A stretch of DNA of 40,388 bases from Colwelliaceae bacterium (GTDB lineage: Bacteria; Pseudomonadota; Gammaproteobacteria; Enterobacterales; Alteromonadaceae): contig JAGSHH010000006.1 in NCBI GenBank assembly GCA_023954655.1, positions 1 to 40,388 of the forward strand, read 5' to 3'. Below the pieces are notes generated by a model. The model was not told the origin of the DNA, made no database searches, and saw only the letters and a program-made list of their open reading frames with translations. Made by a program: the position numbers and the translations under genes. Positions within the stretch are counted from its first letter, which is position 1. Each line of letters starts with the position of its first letter. Shown piece after piece: positions 36,274-40,388 of this stretch.

Positions 36274-37551
36274 ATGGCGAACTTTATCGATAGAAGGCTC
36301 AATAGTAAGAATAAAAGCACTGTCAATAGACAGCGCTTTATTCGCAGGTATAAATCACAAATTAAAAAGTCAGTTGAACAAACCGTTAACAAGCGAGGTG
36401 TTACTGATGTTGATAAAGGTGAAAATATAACAATTACTAAAAAAGATCTTAGTGAGCCTATATTTCATCAAGGCAAAGGAGGGATTAAAGATAGAGTTCA
36501 CCCAGGAAATGATCAATATAATGAAGGTGATCAAATAAAACGCCCTCCTCAGCAATCAGGTCAGGGAAATGGTCAAGGGGAAGCAAGTAACTCAGGGGAA
36601 GGCGAAGATGACTTTGTTTTTTCTATTTCTAAAGATGAATACCTAAACTTACTATTTGAAGATTTAGAGCTCCCTAACCTTGAGGAAAATCAATTAGATA
36701 AGCTAATTGACTATAAAACTGTGCGTTCTGGTTACTGTGCAGAAGGAGTCCCTTCAAATATTGATATTGTTAAATCATTGCAAGGTTCTATCGCTAGACG
36801 TATAGCAATGACCTCAACAAAACGTAAATCATTAAAAGCACTTGAAGAAGAACTTACTGAATTAAAACAAGATAAACATGAGCACATAAAAAGAATTAAA
36901 GCGATTACATTAGAGATCAAACAACTTAAAGCAAAGATTGCTAAAGTTCCATTTATTGACACCTTCGATTTACGTTTTAGAAATTATGCAAAAGAAGCTG
37001 TACCAACATCAAAAGCTGTGATGTTTTGTTTAATGGATGTATCTGGTTCAATGGATCAAGCAACTAAAGATATCGCTAAGCGATTCTATATTTTATTGTA
37101 TTTATTCCTTACCCGTACTTATAAAACTATCGATGTGGTCTATATACGACACCATACTCAAGCAAAAGAAGTTGACGAACAAGAATTTTTCTACTCACAA
37201 GAAACGGGGGGGACAATTGCATCAAGTGCTCTCGAATTAATGATTAAAGTAATTAATGATCGTTATAATCCTCGTGAGTGGAATATTTATGGTGCACAAG
37301 CTTCTGACGGCGATAACTGGGCCGACGACTCACCTCATTGTCGTCAATTAATGAGCAAAAAAATACTACCGATATCTCGCTACTTTGCCTATATTGAAAT
37401 CACACAACGCCCCCATCAAACACTTTGGCAACAATACATTCAAGTTCAGGAACAAAATAGCCATTTTGCCATGCAGCACATCAAGACAGTTGAAGATATA
37501 TATCCCGTATTTAGAGAGTTATTTAAGAAAAACATAAAGCAAGTAGCGTAG
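36274..37551 (+). CDS. yeaH: YeaH/YhbH family protein (DUF444, von Willebrand A-like)
   Basis: A 425-aa cytoplasmic protein (E. coli YeaH 427). An N-terminal basic region ([15 protein letters not shown]) is followed by a Gln/Gly/Ser-rich linker (about 90-112), a charged coiled coil (about 180-224) and a von Willebrand A-like domain with the metal-site motif DVSGS (255-259). The family is always found with PrkA and SpoVR and its biochemical role is unknown. It starts 33 bp after prkA with AGAGGTGG as ribosome site. Confidence 0.95.
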   Translation: MANFIDRRLNSKNKSTVNRQRFIRRYKSQIKKSVEQTVNKRGVTDVDKGENITITKKDLSEPIFHQGKGGIKDRVHPGNDQYNEGDQIKRPPQQSGQGNGQGEASNSGEGEDDFVFSISKDEYLNLLFEDLELPNLEENQLDKLIDYKTVRSGYCAEGVPSNIDIVKSLQGSIARRIAMTSTKRKSLKALEEELTELKQDKHEHIKRIKAITLEIKQLKAKIAKVPFIDTFDLRFRNYAKEAVPTSKAVMFCLMDVSGSMDQATKDIAKRFYILLYLFLTRTYKTIDVVYIRHHTQAKEVDEQEFFYSQETGGTIASSALELMIKVINDRYNPREWNIYGAQASDGDNWADDSPHCRQLMSKKILPISRYFAYIEITQRPHQTLWQQYIQVQEQNSHFAMQHIKTVEDIYPVFRELFKKNIKQVA

Positions 37552-37588
37552 TTTCAATTACCGTTAGTATTAAAACGGAGTAAAGAAA

Positions 37589-39118
37589 ATGGCAAAGAAA
37601 AAAATGTTATCCGATGGACCTGATTGGACATTCAGTTTACTTGAACAATATCAGTTCGAGATTGATCGTATTGCTAAAAGCTTTCGAATAGACACTTATA
37701 CTAATCAAATTGAAGTAATAACCGCAGAACAAATGATGGATGCCTATGCAAGTGTGGGTATGCCTATTGGTTACAACCATTGGACATTTGGCAAAAAATT
37801 CATTCAAACAGAGCAAACTTATAAGCGTGGGCAAATGGGTTTAGCCTATGAAATTGTGATTAATTCTGATCCATGTATTTCATATTTAATGGAAGAAAAC
37901 TCCATTACTATGCAAGCATTAGTTATTGCTCATGCATGTTACGGTCATAATTCATTTTTTAAAGGTAACTACTTATTTAAAGCTTGGACCGACGCCAGCT
38001 CAATAATTGATTATTTATTGTTTGCCAAAAACTATATTGCGGAATGTGAACATAAATATGGAATTGATGAAGTTGAAGCGTGTTTAGATGCTTGCCATGC
38101 ATTGATGAACCATGGTGTAGATCGTTACAAACGCCCACAAAAGATTTCTTTAGAACAGGAATTAGAGCGTCAAAAGTCTCGTGAAGAATATTTACAATCA
38201 CAAGTGAATACTTTATGGCGAACAATTCCTGAACACAAAGATAATGAAACGAATAGAGCTCCCAAATTTCCTAGCGAACCTCAAGAAAACTTACTTTACT
38301 TCATAGAAAAAAATGCTCCCTTGCTTAAACCTTGGCAACGAGAAATAGTCCGTATTGTTCGCAAAGTTTCACAGTATTTTTACCCTCAAAAACAAACACA
38401 GGTAATGAATGAAGGCTGGGCATGTTTTTGGCATTACACAATATTAAATACGATGTTTGATGAAGGACTTGTCAGTGAAAAATTTATGATGGAATTTCTT
38501 CACAATCATACCAATGTTGTTGCACAACCTGAGTACAACAGCCCTTATTATTCAGGAATAAACCCTTACGCTTTAGGGTTCAACATGTTTATAGACATAA
38601 AAAGAATTTGCGAAAACCCAACTGAAGAAGACAAACAATGGTTTCCTGAAATAGCAGGCAGTAATTGGTTAGACACATTACACTTTGCCATGGAAAACTT
38701 TAAAGATGAAAGCTTTATTAGCCAATTTCTATCGCCAAAATTAATGCGGGATTTTAAACTTTTTCATATCCATGACGATGAACAAGAAAGCTACGTTGAA
38801 ATTGGCGCTATTCATAATGAAAAAGGTTACAAAAAAATAAGATCCGAACTTTCAAATCAATATAATTTAAGTAATCTTGAAGCAAACATTCAAATAACTA
38901 ATGCTAACATTACAGGTGATCGTTCTTTGACATTAAAATATACCCCGCATCAAGCGGTACCTTTGGCAGATTCAAAAAATGAAGTATTAAAACACTTGTA
39001 TTATCTATGGCAATTTGATGTAAAACTAATTCAAGAAGATTCAAATGGAGAGGGTAAAATTATTGCTCAGTGTCCTCCATCGAGAAAAAATAATACAGAT
39101 ATAGAAAAGGCAAGCTAA
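37589..39118 (+). CDS. ycgB: SpoVR family protein (YcgB)
   Basis: A 509-aa protein; E. coli YcgB has 510. Landmarks: DGPDWTFSLLEQYQFEIDRIA at the N-terminus, HACYGHNSFFKGNYLF (about 114-129), VMNEGWACFWHYTI (about 271-284) and ISQFLSPKLMRDFKLF. The GWACFWHYT region is the family hallmark, with histidines and glutamates that could bind metal (inference). The name comes from Bacillus spore cortex formation, but this is a non-spore-former. It is last of three genes with PrkA and YeaH, 37 bp after yeaH, with CGGAG as ribosome site. Its TAA stop lies in the loop of the terminator hairpin. Confidence 0.95.
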   Translation: MAKKKMLSDGPDWTFSLLEQYQFEIDRIAKSFRIDTYTNQIEVITAEQMMDAYASVGMPIGYNHWTFGKKFIQTEQTYKRGQMGLAYEIVINSDPCISYLMEENSITMQALVIAHACYGHNSFFKGNYLFKAWTDASSIIDYLLFAKNYIAECEHKYGIDEVEACLDACHALMNHGVDRYKRPQKISLEQELERQKSREEYLQSQVNTLWRTIPEHKDNETNRAPKFPSEPQENLLYFIEKNAPLLKPWQREIVRIVRKVSQYFYPQKQTQVMNEGWACFWHYTILNTMFDEGLVSEKFMMEFLHNHTNVVAQPEYNSPYYSGINPYALGFNMFIDIKRICENPTEEDKQWFPEIAGSNWLDTLHFAMENFKDESFISQFLSPKLMRDFKLFHIHDDEQESYVEIGAIHNEKGYKKIRSELSNQYNLSNLEANIQITNANITGDRSLTLKYTPHQAVPLADSKNEVLKHLYYLWQFDVKLIQEDSNGEGKIIAQCPPSRKNNTDIEKAS

Positions 39119-39126
39119 TGCTTGCC
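39109..39126. terminator. Terminator shared by spoVR and fadR
   Basis: GGCAAGC-TAAT-GCTTGCC, 7-bp perfect stem. The minus side is followed by TTTTCTATAT, so it suits fadR; the plus side has TTGTAT. The stop codon of the plus-strand gene lies in its loop. Confidence 0.72.
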
Positions 39127-39151
39127 TTGTATAAAGAAGAGAATTTGTAGG

Positions 39152-39862
39152 TTATTCTGCTAATTCTTTTAATACGTCATCTTTTAAATCAGACCATAAT
39201 TTTCCTGACTCAATACCATATTTACGCACGGTATACACAGATTCATCATGCTTACCTTCACTAGCAAGTTCAATTAATTTTTGATAATAAACTCTAGAAA
39301 TTTCACGTCCCTTTGGGTGAGCAAAATATAAACTCCCTAAACGTGAATAAAGACCTCTAAAGCCATTCAATATAAGTAAATATATTGAATTCCCTGAAGC
39401 AACTACTAATTCTTTATTGATTCGATAATCAAATTCAGCAAATGCCTCACCAGAATCTTCAATTGTTTCGTACTCTTTAAGTAATTCTATTGCTTTTTCA
39501 GGATTATTTTTAATTGCGCCACGGACATAAATAGCACTTATATTCGTTCGGGCAGACATTAAATTATCAACTAAATCGGGAATGCCATCTTGGTCAAGCT
39601 GAGCTAAGGTTTCTAAAATATTTAAGCTAGAAGTTTCCCAAAAGTTATTTACTTTAGTAGGTTTGCCATGTTTTATCGTTAACCAACCATCACGCGCTAG
39701 CCTTTGAAGTACCTCACGTAGCGTTGTTCTAGTAACACCAATAAGCTCCGACAATTCTCTTTCAGCTGGAAGAATTGATCCGGGAGGAAATCCACCATTC
39801 CAGATAGATTCAACAATATATTGCTCTGCAAATCCTGCCGGACTGTGTGCTTTAATAACCAT
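39152..39862 (-). CDS. fadR: Fatty-acid metabolism regulator FadR
   Basis: A 236-aa GntR-family regulator (E. coli 239) that binds long-chain acyl-CoA, represses fatty-acid breakdown and activates unsaturated fatty-acid synthesis. The winged helix (about 10-72) shows [34 protein letters not shown]; the C-terminal acyl-CoA domain (about 80-236) has [14 protein letters not shown] and [18 protein letters not shown] precedes the ATG. It is divergent from nhaB, as in E. coli, where the ycgB-fadR-nhaB order is the same. A FadR-like half-site pair in the intergenic DNA suggests self-control. Confidence 0.96.
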   Translation of the reverse strand: MVIKAHSPAGFAEQYIVESIWNGGFPPGSILPAERELSELIGVTRTTLREVLQRLARDGWLTIKHGKPTKVNNFWETSSLNILETLAQLDQDGIPDLVDNLMSARTNISAIYVRGAIKNNPEKAIELLKEYETIEDSGEAFAEFDYRINKELVVASGNSIYLLILNGFRGLYSRLGSLYFAHPKGREISRVYYQKLIELASEGKHDESVYTVRKYGIESGKLWSDLKDDVLKELAE

Positions 39863-39894
39863 GAGTCTCCACGCAACTTTATATAATTAATTGA

Positions 39895-39911
39895 AACTGA
39901 TTGTACCAGAA
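39895..39911. promoter_or_regulatory. FadR-like operator candidate
   Basis: AACTGATTGTACCAGAA resembles the E. coli FadR site AACTGGTCnGACCAGTT, sharing AACTG and ACCAG with correct spacing, but the inner and end bases differ. Lies 33-49 bp upstream of the fadR start and overlaps the 39901-39927 dyad. Confidence 0.4.
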
Positions 39912-39927
39912 GATTTTTTTGGTACAA
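39901..39927. promoter_or_regulatory. 8-bp inverted repeat between fadR and nhaB
   Basis: TTGTACCA (39901-39908) and TGGTACAA (39920-39927) are perfect inverted repeats whose centres are 19 bp apart, close to two DNA turns. A dimeric repressor or a hairpin could use them. Confidence 0.5.
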
Positions 39928-40071
39928 GAAAGTTATAAGAAAGTTGCAGTGATTCTAATTTACAAGCTATAGATTAATGCTTAAACTACTGGAAGTTTTT
40001 TAATATTTTATAATAACTACAAATAATTAACACCTTGTGAATATTTGTAATAACTAATTAAAAGGTTCATT

Positions 40072-40388
40072 ATGCAACAATCTTCTACGAGTGCTTTTTA
40101 TAAGAACTTTCTTGGTAACTCACCTGAGTGGTATAAATTAGCTATCGTTGCTTTTTTAGTTATCAACCCAATCCTCTTTTTCTTTATTAATCCTTATGTT
40201 GCTGGCTGGGCATTAGTTATAGAGTTTATTTTCACTCTAGCTATGGCATTAAAGTGCTACCCCTTACAACCAGGAGGATTATTAGCCATAGAAGCAGTGG
40301 CCATGGGCATGACTACACCTAGTCAGGTGATGCATGAAATGGTCCTTAATTTTGAAGTAATATTACTATTGATTTTTATGGTAGCTGG
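40072..40388 (+). CDS. nhaB: Na+/H+ antiporter NhaB, 5' part (cut by window edge)
   Basis: 106 codons are visible and the frame is open to the end; the ORF track missed it. [41 protein letters not shown] and [12 protein letters not shown] match E. coli NhaB closely. An inner-membrane Na+/H+ antiporter for sodium homeostasis; the visible part includes the first two or three membrane helices. AAAGGTT precedes the ATG. Divergent from fadR as in E. coli. Confidence 0.94.
   Translation, partial: MQQSSTSAFYKNFLGNSPEWYKLAIVAFLVINPILFFFINPYVAGWALVIEFIFTLAMALKCYPLQPGGLLAIEAVAMGMTTPSQVMHEMVLNFEVILLLIFMVA

Overview
The window reads as chromosomal DNA of an AT-rich marine gammaproteobacterium of the Alteromonadales, most like Colwelliaceae (Colwellia/Thalassotalea type). 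The reasons are the enteric-like housekeeping genes (alaA-yfbR, ygiQ, ybiT, rlmJ, sodB, grxD, prkA-yeaH-spoVR, fadR-nhaB), two large TonB-dependent receptors, secreted hydrolases, and compact AT-rich intergenic DNA. This placement is inferred from gene content; no marker gene search was possible. I saw no rRNA, tRNA, CRISPR array, prophage or insertion sequence.

Region 1 (about 1-5.3 kb): an LRAT-like/permuted NlpC-P60 protein of unknown role, the alaA-yfbR pair, a VC2046-like conserved protein, and a cdd-deoA operon for pyrimidine (deoxy)nucleoside breakdown. Region 2 (5.2-12.4 kb): a TonB-dependent receptor with an Oar-like N-terminal domain, divergent from a three-gene unit. That unit encodes a RutR-like TetR regulator, a secreted endonuclease/exonuclease/phosphatase-fold (EEP) hydrolase and a lipoprotein alkaline phosphatase. 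RutR-type palindromes (12 of 14 consensus positions by my count) lie in the receptor/regulator intergenic region and just upstream of cdd. Together these suggest a regulon for taking up and breaking down extracellular nucleic acids or nucleotides: receptor, then phosphodiester cleavage, then dephosphorylation, then cytoplasmic Cdd and DeoA. This is the strongest candidate for an undescribed system in the window.

Region 3 (12.5-20.1 kb): an AraC regulator with a GyrI-like domain, a second TonB-dependent receptor, a small 61-aa ORF, and a lipoprotein S9 (prolyl oligopeptidase/DPP4-type) peptidase, probably for peptide use. Region 4 (20.4-31.3 kb): YgiQ radical SAM protein; glnK-amtB with a predicted NtrC/sigma-54 control region; YbiT ABC-F ATPase; RlmJ; then a minus-strand series with a DEAD-box helicase almost overlapping a solute-binding-like protein, a small unknown protein, a GFA-family zinc protein and a second solute-binding-like protein.

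Region 5 (31.4-34 kb): a small secreted NTF2-like protein, a 51-bp tandem repeat, and oxidative-stress genes (2-Cys peroxiredoxin, monothiol glutaredoxin GrxD, Fe-superoxide dismutase). Region 6 (34.2-40.4 kb): prkA(yeaG)-yeaH-spoVR(ycgB) in one direction behind a strongly structured leader, then fadR and the start of nhaB, divergent from each other. The ycgB-fadR-nhaB order matches E. coli. The last gene is cut by the window edge.
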